From [Empedobacter] haloabium (lineage in GTDB: Bacteria > Pseudomonadota > Gammaproteobacteria > Burkholderiales > Burkholderiaceae_D): a stretch of DNA of 64,000 nucleotides. The translations under genes were made by a program, and so were the position numbers. Below are positions 25,202 to 33,637 of the stretch, in pieces; position 1 is the first letter of the stretch; each line of letters begins with the position of its first letter. The DNA is taken from NCBI GenBank assembly GCA_008011715.2, contig CP136508.1:868001-932000 (forward strand). The letters are read 5' to 3'. The notes beneath the pieces are model-generated. The model saw only the letters and a list, made by a program, of their open reading frames with translations, ran no database searches and was not told where the DNA came from.

Positions 25202-26146
25202 TCAGGCGGGAAGCGCCGCCTGCTCGCGCCACCCGGCCAGCGCCGCACCGACCTCCGCCAGCGCCAGCACCTTGACGAAGCCGGGCGCACGGCGGCGCAG
25301 CGCCGGGTTGGCGCCGCCGGCCCACAGCACGATGTCGTCCGGCAGGCGGGCGCGCAACTCCTTCAGCGCGTCGAGCACGTGGCGCGGGTTCATCGTGGTC
25401 GAGAACGACAATGCCACGATATCGCAGTGCTGGCCGCGCGCGGCCTCGACAATATCGGGCAGCGGCGTCTGCATGCCCAGCGCGACGCAGTGGGCGCCGT
25501 CGGCCGCCATCAACGCCTCCGCCATCAGCAGGCCCAGGCCGTGTTTTTCCTGCGGCGGCGTGGTCAGCAGGATGCGCGGTTGCGGCATGGCGGCATCCTC
25601 TTCCGGCTGCGGCAGCGAGAAGATCGCGCTGCGTATCACCGTCTGCAGCGCCTCGGTGATCAGGTGCTCCTCGTGCACGGCGAGGTCGCCGCAGGCCCAG
25701 GCGTCGCCCACCAGCGTCGTCAGCGGCGCCATGACGTCCAGCACGAATGACTTCAGGCCCATCATCAGCAGGGCCTGCGACAGCTTGCGCCGCAACGCGT
25801 CGGTCTGGTGGCTGCGGCACAGCGCAACGTACGGTTCCAGGTCGGTCGACGGCGCGCGCGGGCGAACCCGGCTCGCGCTGGCGGCCTGCTCGGCAAGTTG
25901 TTGCAGCTCCTGCGTCGACTGGCCCAGCACCTTACCGGGGCGGAAACCCAGGTCGATCAGGCGCTTGACCAGCCGCAGTTTCTGCACCTGCTCGAACGGG
26001 TACAGGCGCTCGCCGAACGGGTCGCGCTGCGGCTGGGGGAAGTCGTAGCGGCGTTCCCACACGCGCAGCGTTTCCTTGGCAACGCCGGTGTCGCGCTCGA
26101 CATCGCTGATCGAGCAGGGCGGCAGGGCAAGCTCGGAGGTGTTCAT
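25202..26146 (-). CDS. MerR-family regulator with cobalamin-binding domain (CarH/LitR-like)
   Basis: A 314-residue regulator in three parts: a MerR winged helix (ISDVERDTGVAKETLRVWER, residues 13-75); a four-helix cap with Trp150 and Glu160-His161 in the W-x9-EH arrangement (WACGDLAVHEEH); and a Rossmann-like B12 domain with EKHGLG, His202 being the expected lower cobalt ligand. In CarH and LitR this set makes an adenosylcobalamin light sensor that releases DNA when illuminated. No carotenoid or photolyase genes are adjacent, so the targets are unknown. ftsY follows 126 bases downstream. Confidence 0.88.
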   Translation of the reverse strand: MNTSELALPPCSISDVERDTGVAKETLRVWERRYDFPQPQRDPFGERLYPFEQVQKLRLVKRLIDLGFRPGKVLGQSTQELQQLAEQAASASRVRPRAPSTDLEPYVALCRSHQTDALRRKLSQALLMMGLKSFVLDVMAPLTTLVGDAWACGDLAVHEEHLITEALQTVIRSAIFSLPQPEEDAAMPQPRILLTTPPQEKHGLGLLMAEALMAADGAHCVALGMQTPLPDIVEAARGQHCDIVALSFSTTMNPRHVLDALKELRARLPDDIVLWAGGANPALRRRAPGFVKVLALAEVGAALAGWREQAALPA

Positions 26147-26243
26147 GGTGGCACGTTCCTTTATCAGGCGAGCATTCTACCGCCTATCGCGGTGCGAGGA
26201 CGCCCCGGCACGCAACTTGCACGGTTGTAGCGCCCGCGGGGCG

Positions 26244-27161
26244 TCATGCTCCCAGCCAGGGCATGAACTGGCGCGACAGCGGCACGGTCACGATCGCTAG
26301 CAAGGTCTGCAAGGTGATCAGCGACGCCATCAGGCGGGTGTCGCCGCCCAGCTGCTTGGCCATGATGTAGGCGTTCGGTGCCGTCGGCAGCGCGCAATAG
26401 AAACACGCGGCCAGCGCCACTTCCGGCGACACCGCGAAGATCAGGCACAGCTGGGCGGCCAGCAGCGGCATCACCAGCAGTTTCAGTACCGAGGTCAAGG
26501 TCAGCGCGGCAGGGCGGGCGCCTTCCAGCGAGAACACCAGTCCGCCGCCGACGCACAGCAGGCCCAGCGCGGTAGCGGCCTTGCCCAGGATGTCCAGCGT
26601 ATTCATCGCGGCCGCCGGCAGTTGCACGCCGGCCAGGCTGACGAGTACACCGGCCAGCGTGGCCTGGATGATGGGGTTGCGCGCCAGCGTCTTGCCGACG
26701 GTGGCCAGGTTCGGCTTGCTGCCGCTCCACCAGGCCAGCGCGACGACGGACAACGCGTTGACGACGGGCAGGCACAGCGCCAGCGACAGCATCACCAGCG
26801 AGGCCGTGCGGGCGTCGAAGAACAGGCCGGCCACGGCCAGGCCGAAGTAGGTGTTCGGCCGCATCGCGCCTTGCATGACGGAGGAACGGCTGGCGCCCGG
26901 CAGTGCGGGCCACAGCAGCAGCGAGCCCAGCGTCAGCACGACGATCAGGAACGTCGGCAGCAGCGTGGCCAGCGCCAGCTCGCCCACCTGGCTGCCGTGG
27001 AAGCTGAGCCGGGCCGTGCCGGCAAACAGCATGGCCGGGAAGGCGATGTTATACGAGAACTTCTCGATGGAAGGGAAGAAGTCCGCGGGCATCCAGCCGA
27101 ACCGGCGGATCGCCACTCCCATCAGGATGATCGCGAAAACCGGGATAATCGAGGCTAACAT
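26244..27161 (-). CDS. AEC family transporter
   Basis: Inner-membrane secondary transporter of 305 residues with about ten hydrophobic helices in an inverted repeat, the auxin-efflux-carrier (AEC/BASS-like) fold. It begins MLASIIPVFAIILMGVAIRR, a typical AEC start. Internal marks are PNTYFGLAVAGLFFDARTAS, NPIIQATLAGVLVSLAGVQLP and PTAPNAYIMAKQLGGDTRLM near the end. Bacterial members export small organic acids such as malate or malonate, but the substrate cannot be read from sequence. It lies between the B12 regulator and the dioxygenase, all on the minus strand with separate gaps. Confidence 0.88.
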   Translation of the reverse strand: MLASIIPVFAIILMGVAIRRFGWMPADFFPSIEKFSYNIAFPAMLFAGTARLSFHGSQVGELALATLLPTFLIVVLTLGSLLLWPALPGASRSSVMQGAMRPNTYFGLAVAGLFFDARTASLVMLSLALCLPVVNALSVVALAWWSGSKPNLATVGKTLARNPIIQATLAGVLVSLAGVQLPAAAMNTLDILGKAATALGLLCVGGGLVFSLEGARPAALTLTSVLKLLVMPLLAAQLCLIFAVSPEVALAACFYCALPTAPNAYIMAKQLGGDTRLMASLITLQTLLAIVTVPLSRQFMPWLGA

Positions 27162-27209
27162 AGGTAGTACTACTTATATATAGTGTGTGTGGACGTTGCG
27201 GCGTGCCGT

Positions 27210-28184
27210 TCAGTCGGCGGAAATGCCCGACGGCCCGATGCGGCGCGCGTTCGGCGTGCTGGACACGCGGATGCGGATCAGGTGGCGGCCCGGGTCAGTG
27301 TACATGGCGCGGCCGTGCAGCGTGCGGTGGTTGTCCGCCCACAGCAGGGTATCGTCCGGCAACTGGCGGCGGAAGCGGGGCGCTTTCTCTTCGATGATGC
27401 TGTTCAGTAACTTCACTGCGGCCACCAGCTCTGGCGTGGCCAGGTCGGGACGTGCCGCAAGACCTTTTTCAATCGAATCGTAGCGCCAGCGCATCGAATG
27501 GCCGTCGTTGTGAAAAACCGGAGCGTAGAATAGTTCCACCTGTTCGTCCTGGGCGGCGTAGACGGACGGCACGCGGAACGGCACCTGGGCGGTACGCAGC
27601 AGCGCATAGGCGGCGCGACCTTCCGCCGTGCGCTCCAGCTCGGTCACGATGTCTTCCACGTCGACCAGCAGCGATTCGCCGCCGTTGCAGCGGGCCGAGG
27701 CCACGACGTACAGCAGGAACTGCTCTTCCGGCATGGGATAAAACGACGAGTCCGTATGCATGTCGGCCGTGCCGGTGCGCTCGGAGAACGTGACGAACTT
27801 CGATTGCACGCCCTGGCGTGCGCGGACGTCCCACGCCACCCGGTGGGTTTTCTGGTCGGTCGAGGTGGGGAAGCCCTGCGTCAGCGCGATGGCGTACAGG
27901 ACGGCATTGCGGTGGGCTTCGGACAGGCCGGCCAGGCCGAGGTCCGTGATCGCCAGGCCGCGCGCCTTGCGTTCGGCCAGCTGGGCGGCGAAGTCGCGCA
28001 GCGTCGGTACCGTCAGCAGTTCGCTCTGCAGCGCTTCCTCGTCCGGATGCGGGTAGAAGCCGTTGCCGTTGAAGTCGTCGAAATGGCGCTCGATGATGCC
28101 AATGACCTTGGCGAGATCGTCGCCCCAGGTGAAGTTGGTTTTTACGACAGAGATATTGCCGTTTTGTTCAATTGTGGAAAACAT
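27210..28184 (-). CDS. TauD/TfdA family Fe(II)/2-oxoglutarate dioxygenase
   Basis: Non-haem iron oxygenase of 324 residues. The facial triad is His143-x-Asp145 (MHTDSSFYP) and His290 (RTLHGRAMYTD), and Arg304 (GRHLIRIRV) is placed to bind 2-oxoglutarate. The layout fits the clavaminate-synthase/amino-acid-hydroxylase branch more than taurine dioxygenase, so an amino-acid-like substrate is likely but unproven. The start MFSTIEQNGN follows CAGGAGC. It is divergent from the chemoreceptor, and a palindrome lies 20 bases upstream of its ATG, matching one before the chemoreceptor. Confidence 0.85.
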   Translation of the reverse strand: MFSTIEQNGNISVVKTNFTWGDDLAKVIGIIERHFDDFNGNGFYPHPDEEALQSELLTVPTLRDFAAQLAERKARGLAITDLGLAGLSEAHRNAVLYAIALTQGFPTSTDQKTHRVAWDVRARQGVQSKFVTFSERTGTADMHTDSSFYPMPEEQFLLYVVASARCNGGESLLVDVEDIVTELERTAEGRAAYALLRTAQVPFRVPSVYAAQDEQVELFYAPVFHNDGHSMRWRYDSIEKGLAARPDLATPELVAAVKLLNSIIEEKAPRFRRQLPDDTLLWADNHRTLHGRAMYTDPGRHLIRIRVSSTPNARRIGPSGISAD

Positions 28185-28203
28185 GGGTGCTCCTGTGCTT
28201 GAA

Positions 28204-28217
28204 TTGCCGTACGGCAA
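28204..28217. promoter_or_regulatory. Palindromic candidate operator, dioxygenase side
   Basis: TTGCCGTACGGCAA, a perfect 14-bp palindrome followed by TA, lies 20-33 bases upstream of the dioxygenase start. It matches the second copy at 28486-28499 except at one central base. The spacer between the two genes (347 bases) is otherwise AT-rich and gene-free. Confidence 0.55.
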
Positions 28218-28382
28218 TAAAGACTGCATTGTGATCCATAGAAAAATTTCTTTCAAGCATAGATTGTTGCGTTGCAGCATTCTCAACTTTGCGCAAAGTT
28301 CATGGATTTTTCGTTCGAATTTGGCATAAACCCATCAACCACGGGGTGTTTTGCCAAATGTTCCACGCCTTGACAGAGGCGC

Positions 28383-28408
28383 TAAAGTGTGAATTTGCTC
28401 ACCCATAA
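28383..28408 (+). promoter_or_regulatory. Possible sigma-28 (FliA) promoter of the chemoreceptor
   Basis: TAAAGTGT (28383) and ACCCATAA (28401-28408) resemble the flagellar sigma consensus TAAAGTTT / GCCGATAA, with spacing one base short of optimal. It lies 124 bases upstream of the chemoreceptor ATG. Chemoreceptors are usual FliA targets, but the match is imperfect. Confidence 0.35.
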
Positions 28409-28485
28409 AAACGACACATTGGCCCAAAACTGTGCCGTCCTGCTCGTCGTCGCCAGCAGCGGTTGTTACAATGCGATAGAATTTT

Positions 28486-28499
28486 TTGCCGTGCGGCAA
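28486..28499. promoter_or_regulatory. Palindromic candidate operator, chemoreceptor side
   Basis: TTGCCGTGCGGCAA, a near-perfect palindrome followed by TA, lies 33-46 bases upstream of the chemoreceptor start. It is the twin of the site at 28204-28217. A shared regulator for both divergent genes is inferred. Confidence 0.55.
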
Positions 28500-28531
28500 T
28501 ATTCCCGCCCAAACCGACTCAAGGAAACCAA

Positions 28532-30172
28532 ATGAAGTGGCTTACCGAGCGCAAGCTCTCTACCAAGCTGGGACTGGCTTTTGCGGCCGTCCTGCTGCTG
28601 ACGGCACTCGTCGGCGCCTTTTCCATCAACCAGTTGGCCAAGGTCAACAACACCGCGACGGAGCTGTCGTCGCGCTGGATGCCTGCCATGCGCGTCATCC
28701 AGGACATCAAGGCGCAGATCGCCCGCGTTCGTACCCGCGAACTGCAATACATCATCTCGGATGACGTGGCCGACCTCGACAAATACGACAAGGTCATCGC
28801 CAACGACCTCGTCGACCTGAAGAAGATGCAGGACGAGTTCGTCAAGCTGATCAAGACGCCGGAAGAGCAGGCGCTGTACGACGAGTTCCTGTCGATGTGG
28901 GACCGTTACATGGCCGAAGATGCCAAGCTGCGCGCGGCCGTGCGGGCTGGCGATAGTGCGCTGGCCAAGAAGCTGATCCGCGGCGAATCGAACAAATTGA
29001 TCGTCGCCCTGCGCGGCCAGGTGGACAAACTGGTCAAGCTGTATGACGAAGGTGGCAAGCGCGCAGCAGAATTTGGTGATCAGGTATACAATCATTCCCG
29101 CGCGTGGATCTTCGGTCTGCTGGTGATCGGTGTGGCACTTGGCGCCCTGGGTGCCGCGGCCATCACGCGCTGGCTCGTCAACACGCTGGGCGGCGAGCCG
29201 CAGTACGCGGTAAAGCTGGCCAAACAGATCGCGGCCGGCCAGCTGAACGTGGAAGTGCACACCCGTCCGGGTGACAAGACCAGCCTGCTGTACGCGATGA
29301 AGACAATGCGCGACAGCCTGGCCAACATCGTTGGCCAGGTGCGCCACGCGACCGACACGATCGCCAGCGCGGCGCAGCAGGTGGTGGCAGGCAACCTCGA
29401 CCTGTCGGGCCGGACGGAATCGCAGGCCAGCTCGCTGGAGGAGACGGCGGCGTCGATGGAAGAGCTGACGACGACCGTGAAACACAATTCCGACAGCGCG
29501 CGCCAGGCCAACCAGCTGGCGGTCACGGCTTCGACGATCGCGGAGCAGGGTGGCCAGGTGGTGTCGCAGGTCGTCGACAAGATGGGTTCGATCAACGAGT
29601 CGGCAAAGAAGATTTCGGACATCACCGGCGTGATCGACGGCATCGCGTTCCAGACCAACATCCTCGCGTTGAACGCGGCGGTGGAGGCGGCTCGTGCCGG
29701 CGAACAGGGTCGCGGTTTCGCGGTCGTGGCGTCGGAAGTGCGCAACCTGGCACAGCGCTCCGCTTCGGCGGCGCGCGAGATCAAGGAATTGATCAGCGAC
29801 TCCGTGGAGCAGGTGGAAGCGGGCACGAAGCTGGTCAACCAGGCCGGCAGCACGATGGATGAGGTGGTGGTCAGCGTGCGCCGCGTGACCGACATCATGG
29901 GCGAAATTACGGTTGCTGGTCAGCAGCAAAGTGCAGGCATCGTGCAGGTCAACGAAGCCATTGCACAGATGGACGCGGTAACGCAGCAGAACGCTGCGCT
30001 GGTGGAAGAAGCGACCGCCGCATCGCACAGCGTGCAGGATCAGGCGGCCAGCCTGGCCCAGCTCGTAAGTATTTTTACACTTGATGGATTGCCAAACCAT
30101 CAGTATAGTGCCGCCTCCAGTGCCTCGCGCACTGATTCGAAGCCGGCGCGATTGAATCGGCCGCGACAATAA
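28532..30172 (+). CDS. Methyl-accepting chemotaxis protein
   Basis: Transmembrane chemoreceptor of 546 residues. TM1 is about residues 13-31, then a periplasmic four-helix-bundle sensor of about 155 residues, TM2 about 190-211, HAMP ([20 protein letters not shown]) and a long cytoplasmic coiled coil. The signalling tip is canonical ([20 protein letters not shown], then [20 protein letters not shown]). The methylation helix [20 protein letters not shown] is of the Tar class. The C-terminus lacks the NWETF pentapeptide that tethers CheR. The ATG follows AAGGAAA. The ligand is unknown; the divergent dioxygenase may share its regulation. Confidence 0.95.
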   Translation: MKWLTERKLSTKLGLAFAAVLLLTALVGAFSINQLAKVNNTATELSSRWMPAMRVIQDIKAQIARVRTRELQYIISDDVADLDKYDKVIANDLVDLKKMQDEFVKLIKTPEEQALYDEFLSMWDRYMAEDAKLRAAVRAGDSALAKKLIRGESNKLIVALRGQVDKLVKLYDEGGKRAAEFGDQVYNHSRAWIFGLLVIGVALGALGAAAITRWLVNTLGGEPQYAVKLAKQIAAGQLNVEVHTRPGDKTSLLYAMKTMRDSLANIVGQVRHATDTIASAAQQVVAGNLDLSGRTESQASSLEETAASMEELTTTVKHNSDSARQANQLAVTASTIAEQGGQVVSQVVDKMGSINESAKKISDITGVIDGIAFQTNILALNAAVEAARAGEQGRGFAVVASEVRNLAQRSASAAREIKELISDSVEQVEAGTKLVNQAGSTMDEVVVSVRRVTDIMGEITVAGQQQSAGIVQVNEAIAQMDAVTQQNAALVEEATAASHSVQDQAASLAQLVSIFTLDGLPNHQYSAASSASRTDSKPARLNRPRQ

Positions 30173-30323
30173 AGAGTGAGCGCCGTCTGACGGCACAGTG
30201 GCAAATCGGGGTTTGCCCTCACCATAAGCGGCGCCAGCCAGGAGACTTGGCCGAGGTGCCGCAAGACCGAATTAAGCCGTTGCTTTTCTTTTTTTGCATG
30301 CAACACAACTGAAGGAACCTGTA

Positions 30324-31403
30324 ATGAAAAAAACTCTAATCTCCGTCGCAGTTCTGGGCGCAATGAGCAGCGCCGCTTTTGCACAGTCGAATGTAACGAT
30401 TTACGGTATCGTGGACGCTTCCATCGTGAGCGAACGCGGTGGTAAGGCAGGCAACATCACCAAGGTATCCTCCGGCACGGCCAACGCATCGCGTATCGGC
30501 TTCCGTGGCACGGAAGACCTGGGTGGCGGCCTGTCCGCAATCTTCACCCTGGAATCCGGCTACAAGGTCGATGACGGCCAGCTGGACGCTTCCAACACCC
30601 TGTTCAACCGTCAGGCTTTCGTCGGTCTGCGTTCCACCACCGCCGGCACCCTGACGATCGGTCGTCAGTACACCCCGTGGTACAACGCGCTGGCACAAGT
30701 TGCCGACCCGTTCGCTGCTGGCCTGGCTGGTTCCGCAAAGAACCTGTTCCCAGCCAACGGCGCCAACCTGCGTAACAGCAACGCTGTTGTGTACCAGACC
30801 CCAGTGTTCAACGGCTTCTCCGGTGAACTGTTCTACGGCTTCGGCGAGCAGTCCGAATCGTCCGCTGGCCGTCAGATCAGCGCTGCCGTGTCGTACTCGA
30901 ACGGTCCTCTGAACGCCCGTCTGGCCTACAACAACCGCAACAACGACACCGCGATCGCTCCAGCAGCAACGATCGAGCGCGATATCGGCCACAACAGCCT
31001 GCTGGCTGTGAACTACGACTTCAAAGTCGCCAAGGCCTTCATCGCTTACGGCCAGAACAAGGGCCTGAACAGCTCGACGCTGCCGAACGCCGCCGCGTAC
31101 ACCACCACCGCGATCGCTCCGTCGACCGACACCCGCAACGCCCTGATCGGCGCGCAAGTACCGGTCGGCGCAGTTGGCAAGGTCATCATCTCGGCGATCC
31201 ACACGGACGACCGCGAAGCCTTCAACCGCGATGCCAACCAGTGGGCCATCGGCTACACGCACGACCTGTCGAAGCGCACGACCGCTTACCTGTCGTACGC
31301 CAAGATCGAAAACAAGAACGGCGCTTCGTACACCGTCGGTGGCAACACCGAAGTCGGTTCGGGCGACAGCGCGTTCAACGTGGGTCTGCGTCACTCCTTC
31401 TAA
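30324..31403 (+). CDS. Gram-negative porin
   Basis: Outer-membrane general diffusion porin of 359 residues. The signal peptide is MKKTLISVAVLGAMSSAAFA. The mature start QSNVTIYGIVDASIVSERGG is the usual Burkholderiales porin N-terminus, followed by SRIGFRGTEDLGGGLSAIF, FNRQAFVGL and TIGRQYTPWY. It ends GLRHSF with the terminal Phe needed for outer-membrane assembly. Codons are more biased than in neighbours, fitting high expression. The ATG follows GAAGGA, and a strong terminator lies 19 bases after the stop. Confidence 0.95.
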   Translation: MKKTLISVAVLGAMSSAAFAQSNVTIYGIVDASIVSERGGKAGNITKVSSGTANASRIGFRGTEDLGGGLSAIFTLESGYKVDDGQLDASNTLFNRQAFVGLRSTTAGTLTIGRQYTPWYNALAQVADPFAAGLAGSAKNLFPANGANLRNSNAVVYQTPVFNGFSGELFYGFGEQSESSAGRQISAAVSYSNGPLNARLAYNNRNNDTAIAPAATIERDIGHNSLLAVNYDFKVAKAFIAYGQNKGLNSSTLPNAAAYTTTAIAPSTDTRNALIGAQVPVGAVGKVIISAIHTDDREAFNRDANQWAIGYTHDLSKRTTAYLSYAKIENKNGASYTVGGNTEVGSGDSAFNVGLRHSF

Positions 31404-31422
31404 GCTTTTGCTTGGTTGAACG

Positions 31423-31451
31423 AAACGGCTGCTTCGGCAGCCGTTTTTTTT
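31423..31451 (+). terminator. Rho-independent terminator of the porin gene
   Basis: AAACGGCTGC and GCAGCCGTTT form a 10-bp stem with a TTCG tetraloop, followed by a run of eight T. Confidence 0.95.
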
Positions 31452-31494
31452 GCGCGGCGCTAAAATGGCGCCCATCGATCCGATACTGACAGCC

Positions 31495-32085
31495 ATGAAA
31501 ACACGCCTCGTCGCCACCGTCCTGTTGATTTCCTCCTGCGCCGCCATGGCCGCGAGCGGTCCGAAAACCCGGCCTGCCCAGGGCGGCGGCCTGCCGCGCT
31601 ACGGCATGGTGGTGTATTCCGACCTGTGCGTGAATCCGCAGAGCGGCGAGTTCGGCGGCCAGCGCATCACGTTGCAGCGCTTCGCCGAGGTCGACACCGT
31701 GATCTACGAATACACGGCCGGCGGCTTGTCGTGGCCGCTCGTCGCCAGCGACGTCAACGTCGACCCGCGCGGCAAGATGATGTATTTCACGGTGCAAGCG
31801 GCCGAGGGCGCGGAGCGCACGATCAGCGGCAAGTTTTCGCCGGACGGCGCCACGCTGACACTGGACGGCGGTTATTGCGGCGACGAGACCGTGCCGATGA
31901 AGCTGGCGAAGGTGACGGATTTCGGGCGCAAGGCGGGCGCCTGCAAACCTTGTCCGGCCGGCAAGGCGAAAGCGCCGATGGGCGAGGCGCCGCAGCGCCA
32001 GGAGGGTGAGGGGGAGGCCGCACCGGAGGTGCCGGAACCGGCGCCTCCGGCAAAATGGGAACCGGCACCGCCCGCGCAGGGCTGA
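31495..32085 (+). CDS. Secreted hypothetical protein with Pro-rich tail
   Basis: A 196-residue protein with a signal peptide (LVATVLLISSCAAMAA, cleaved after about residue 20) and a compact beta-rich body (YGMVVYSDLCVNPQSGEFGG ... MMYFTVQAAEGAERTISGKF). A Cys-containing KAGACKPCPAGKAK segment follows, then a Pro/Glu/Ala-rich tail. I do not recognise a family. It starts about 40 bases after the porin terminator, so it is probably a separate unit. An upstream TTG would extend it but lacks a signal peptide context. It converges with the membrane-protein operon. Confidence 0.6.
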   Translation: MKTRLVATVLLISSCAAMAASGPKTRPAQGGGLPRYGMVVYSDLCVNPQSGEFGGQRITLQRFAEVDTVIYEYTAGGLSWPLVASDVNVDPRGKMMYFTVQAAEGAERTISGKFSPDGATLTLDGGYCGDETVPMKLAKVTDFGRKAGACKPCPAGKAKAPMGEAPQRQEGEGEAAPEVPEPAPPAKWEPAPPAQG

Positions 32086-32097
32086 GCCGGTCGCGCA

Positions 32098-32907
32098 TCA
32101 GGCGGGCATCGGGCCCGCGCCCGCACCGGCGCTCAGCAGCCATGCCACCAGCAGCAGGAAGGCCAGTTGCAGCGTGAACAGGATCGATACCTGGCGCGCG
32201 GCCGGCTGCTCGAAGATCGGCTGGCGCTCGTAGCAATAGCCGGCGAAGTAGGCGGCAAACGCCGTGGCCAGGTAGTGCACGGCGCCGAACATCTCGCCCA
32301 GCTCACCCTTGCGCGGGTGGTCCACCAGCACGTGCGACAGCACCACCAGCGCGATATACGTGACCGAGGCCCACAGTGGCGGCAGATACAGGCCCAGCTG
32401 CTCGACCCAGCGCCGGATCGCCGGACGGGAACGCGCCAGCAGCGGCAGGATCACATTGTGGGTCAGGCCCACCAGCACGATGATCTTCAGCAGCACGGCC
32501 TTGTGCAGGCTGTCCTTGCCGACCGCCAGGTTGTGCAGGTTGGTCTCGCCCTGCTTGTTATTCTGCAGGAAAAACTCAGACGATTCGACGTGCAGGATGC
32601 GCTGGAACCAGCTGATTTCCTCCAGTGCGGCCAAGGCCACCAGCGCCGTCAGGCCGGCCAGCGCCAGCAGTTCCAGGCGCAGGCCCGGCTGGCGCAACCA
32701 GCGCTGCACGGTGACGTAGGCCAGCATGGCGGACAGCACGGCAAAGCACAGGAACTGCATCCACTCGACGATGCCGTCCTCGACCAGCAGGCGCCACAGC
32801 CGGGCCGGGTCCTTGCCGGCCCAGGCGGTGGCCAGGACCAGGACGAACAGGTTGACCGCGATGCCCATTGCAATCACCGGTTGCGATTGCCATTTCTTAG
32901 TTACCAC
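32098..32907 (-). CDS. Conserved integral membrane protein (EEISW/NLHN motifs)
   Basis: A 269-residue protein with about seven hydrophobic helices. Conserved-looking polar motifs are ALEEISWFQRILH and the segment NKQGETNLHNLAVG, a pair that recurs in a family of uncharacterised bacterial membrane proteins and looks like a functional site. The start is GTG, chosen because AAGGAG lies 7 bases upstream. It overlaps the preceding gene by 11 bases. It is the last of a three-gene operon with a sialidase-like protein and another membrane protein, so a role in surface glycan handling is possible, by context only. Confidence 0.7.
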   Translation of the reverse strand: MVTKKWQSQPVIAMGIAVNLFVLVLATAWAGKDPARLWRLLVEDGIVEWMQFLCFAVLSAMLAYVTVQRWLRQPGLRLELLALAGLTALVALAALEEISWFQRILHVESSEFFLQNNKQGETNLHNLAVGKDSLHKAVLLKIIVLVGLTHNVILPLLARSRPAIRRWVEQLGLYLPPLWASVTYIALVVLSHVLVDHPRKGELGEMFGAVHYLATAFAAYFAGYCYERQPIFEQPAARQVSILFTLQLAFLLLVAWLLSAGAGAGPMPA

Positions 32908-33637
32908 TCACGTGCTCCTTGATAGTCGAAGAGGGTTGCGCCGCGCCCAGCGCGGACAGCGTGTTCAGGTCGCCCGCGGGCGCCGGCGCCGGCAGCCGCG
33001 TGTCGCGCACAGCCGTACGGCGCGTCCCGCGTGCCACGGCCAGCGCGGCCAGCGAGGCGACGGCCCAGCCCCACAGCAGCGGGTCCAGCAGTGTATCCCA
33101 CAGGTTGCCCGTTGGCAGGCGCAGCAGCGAAAACAGCAGGATTGCCGTCAGCAGCGCGCCTGCCTGCGGCCGTGCCGTGTTGCGCACGACGGCGAGCGCA
33201 CAGCCGCCGGCGCCCAGCAGCGCCACCAGCGGCGCGGCCGTGGGGCCGAAGCCGGCATAGTAATAGCCCTGCGTCAGCAGGCCCATCGCGTCCAGGTACA
33301 GGATCACGCCGGAGACGGCGATGGCCGCCGCCAGCGGCGGCATCATGACCGCGCCGCCGCCGCGCTGGCCGTCCCAATGCTGGCGCAGCTTCAAGACGCA
33401 GCAGCCGAACAGCAGCCCGCTGGGGTAGTGGAAGGCCAGAGTCAGCCAGTACGCCGGCGAGGCCGCGCCGGGCAGCATGAACAGCACGAAGATGGCGGCC
33501 AGCAACCCGGCCAATAAGCGTTGCGGCAGCCGCCGCACGGGCACCACGTCCAGCAATGCCAGCAGCAACGTGGCCGCGACGGTGGCCCAGGCCAGCCGGC
33601 CGTAGACGATCTGGCTGGCGAGGTCGGGAAGGCTCAT
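32897..33637 (-). CDS. Hypothetical polytopic membrane protein
   Basis: A 246-residue protein with about seven hydrophobic helices (TVAATLLLALLDVVPV, LLAGLLAAIFVLFMLPGA, LAAAIAVSGVILYLDAMG and others). A cytosolic-looking tail of about 45 residues is rich in Arg, Pro and Ser. It opens MSLPDLASQIVYGRLAWATV. I recognise no family. The start overlaps the stop of the sialidase-like gene by 1 base (TGATG), and the end overlaps the next gene. This tight coupling indicates one operon and perhaps one complex. Confidence 0.65.
   Translation of the reverse strand: MSLPDLASQIVYGRLAWATVAATLLLALLDVVPVRRLPQRLLAGLLAAIFVLFMLPGAASPAYWLTLAFHYPSGLLFGCCVLKLRQHWDGQRGGGAVMMPPLAAAIAVSGVILYLDAMGLLTQGYYYAGFGPTAAPLVALLGAGGCALAVVRNTARPQAGALLTAILLFSLLRLPTGNLWDTLLDPLLWGWAVASLAALAVARGTRRTAVRDTRLPAPAPAGDLNTLSALGAAQPSSTIKEHVSGN

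Noticed and set aside
30198..30216. Hairpin GGCAAA...TTTGCC after the chemoreceptor gene as a terminator
   Set aside because: The stem is only 6 bp and no T-run follows, so it cannot be called with confidence.
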